DNA of 64,000 bases from Theristus sp. LFF4_11. Its lineage: Eukaryota; Nematoda; Chromadorea; Monhysterida; Xyalidae. Position 1 is the first letter of the stretch. Every line of letters begins with the position of its first letter. Where the stretch lies: positions 1-64,000 of the forward strand of contig JASANC010002583.1 of NCBI GenBank assembly GCA_030248135.1. The letters are read 5' to 3'. Below are positions 63,196 through 64,000 of the stretch, piece by piece. The position numbers were made by a program, and so were the translations under genes. The notes under the pieces were generated by a model, which was given only the letters and a program-made list of their open reading frames with translations, had not been told where the DNA came from and did not search any database.

Positions 63196-63612
63196 GAAGT
63201 TTATGATTTTGCTATTTTTACCCGTTTACCCTAACCGAAGGCAAGCCTTTTTGTAAGTGAAGTAAAATTGAATAAAAAATATAAAAACTAACGTTTTTTT
63301 CATTTACCCGTTTTAAAAAGCTAATGCTTCTTTTACCCGTTTACCTAAGCCAAGCCTTTTTTGCAAAGTAAAAATGCGAAGTTTATGATTTTGCTATTTT
63401 CACCCGTTCACCCTAACCTAAGTCAAGCCTTTTTGTATGTGAAGTAAGATTGAATAAAAAAATATAAAAATTAACGTTTTTTTCAATTAAAAACAACCCG
63501 TTTTAAAAAGCTAATGCTTCTTTTACCCGTTTACCCTAACATAAGCCAAGCCTTTTTTCTAAATGAAAATGATTTATATTTAACCAGTTCACCCCAACCT
63601 AAGTCAAGCCTT
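63196..63612. repeat. Tandem repeat of about 180-190 bp, two full units plus a partial
   Basis: Unit 1 (from gcgaagtttatgattttgct at 63,196) and unit 2 (same phrase at about 63,375) share blocks acccgttyaccctaacc, caagcctttttgt, gtgaagtaa and aacgtttttttcatt. A third partial copy ends near 63,612. The phrase 'ttacccgtttaccctaacc' resembles telomere sequence but is dispersed within a longer unit. Confidence 0.85.
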
Positions 63613-63901
63613 TTGGTAGGGGAGGAGGTGGAAAAGTGAATAGTTTTTCGTTAAGAGTTTTGTTGGGGAGTTTTTGGAAGGAAATGTATTTGTGTTGTAG
63701 TATTTTTTGGGGCTGGGGTGAAGTTTTGTGTTGTTGTGGGTTGTGGTGTGAAAATTATTTTTTTTGTTAAAAGTGTAGGGGGGGGTGTTTTGGTTTGGGT
63801 TGTTTTTGGAGGTTGGTGGGTTTTTTTTTATGGTTGTGAGAGTAATAAAAGAAAAATGAATGAGGTGGAAAGGTAAATTTGAGATTGGTATTTGTAAAGT
63901 A
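63611..63901. repeat. C-poor G/T/A tract inside the right-end element
   Basis: Only two C occur in about 290 plus-strand bases, and none from 63,714 to 63,900. G runs and T runs dominate. The tract begins abruptly in the middle of a tandem-repeat unit. Confidence 0.85.
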
Positions 63902-64000
63902 CTGTTTTCTTTAAATTCAAGAATGATAAGAGGTGGAGCACAAATACTAAGATAATAGTGGGCGGGTGATTTTGCTTTTTAATTGCCGCTCATTTTTGCT

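Larger units (their letters stand above)
62930..64000. mobile_element. Terminal-inverted-repeat element ending at the window edge
   Basis: The left end starts agcaaaaatgagcggcaatt; the last bases of the window are its reverse complement. Further inside, cactattatcttagtatt-type sequence also matches, so the inverted repeats are about 70-80 nt. The element spans about 1.07 kb, possibly more if the true terminus lies outside. It contains the 17-nt actagcc motif, a tandem repeat and a C-poor tract. No transposase frame is visible. Confidence 0.8.

Noticed and set aside
63196..63612. Telomere or subtelomere (ttaccc/ctaacc phrases)
   Set aside because: The phrases are spaced within a 180-190 bp unit with long unrelated sequence, not a perfect short telomeric array.

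Overview
The window is nuclear DNA from a metazoan, most likely a protostome invertebrate. Genes are split into many exons with GT-AG introns of about 50-500 bp (a few of several kb). Exons are GC-richer than introns, and the products (calpain-5/TRA-3, stomatin, a C3/alpha-2-macroglobulin-type protein, GnRH-like receptors, LRSAM1) are animal families. I cannot fix the phylum. The GnRH/AKH-type receptors and the TRA-3-like and UNC-1/MEC-2-like proteins would suit an ecdysozoan, but this is inference. No tRNA, rRNA, CRISPR or bacterial-type feature was recognised.

Layout. (1) 148-8,580 (+): 12 exons with matching phases give a predicted 1,513-residue single-pass membrane protein. It has a tiny ectodomain, a Cys-rich juxtamembrane stretch and a huge cytoplasmic tail with about sixteen Tyr-x-x-Val/Ile motifs; I do not recognise a named family. 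(2) 10,143-12,192 (-): a five-exon, 266-residue multi-pass membrane protein of unknown family. (3) 13,877-18,446 (-): a complete calpain-5/TRA-3-type protease. (4) 19,737 to about 26 kb (-): a stomatin (band 7) gene with two interchangeable 56-nt exons. (5) 28,892-29,637 (+): the 3' exons of an unrecognised gene. (6) 30,058-50,787 (-): a gene of more than 30 exons for a C3/alpha-2-macroglobulin superfamily protein that seems to lack the thioester and ends in an NTR/C345C-like domain. Two paralogous class A GPCR genes (36,689-38,937 and 46,416-48,510) lie on the opposite strand inside its introns. (7) 53,976-58,973 (-): an LRSAM1-type E3 ubiquitin ligase (LRR, coiled coil, SAM, PSAP, RING). (8) 59-64 kb: no gene, but a 1.5-kb foldback element, MITE copies, tandem repeats and a terminal-inverted-repeat element cut by the window edge.

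The genes do not form one pathway. Most encode membrane, secreted or trafficking functions: a phosphotyrosine-type scaffold, a stomatin, peptide-hormone-type receptors, a complement-like secreted protein, and a ligase whose PSAP motif points to TSG101/ESCRT. Exon joins were inferred by eye from splice signals, phase and family similarity. Coordinates marked 'about' may be off by a few bases, and unresolved joins are stated.
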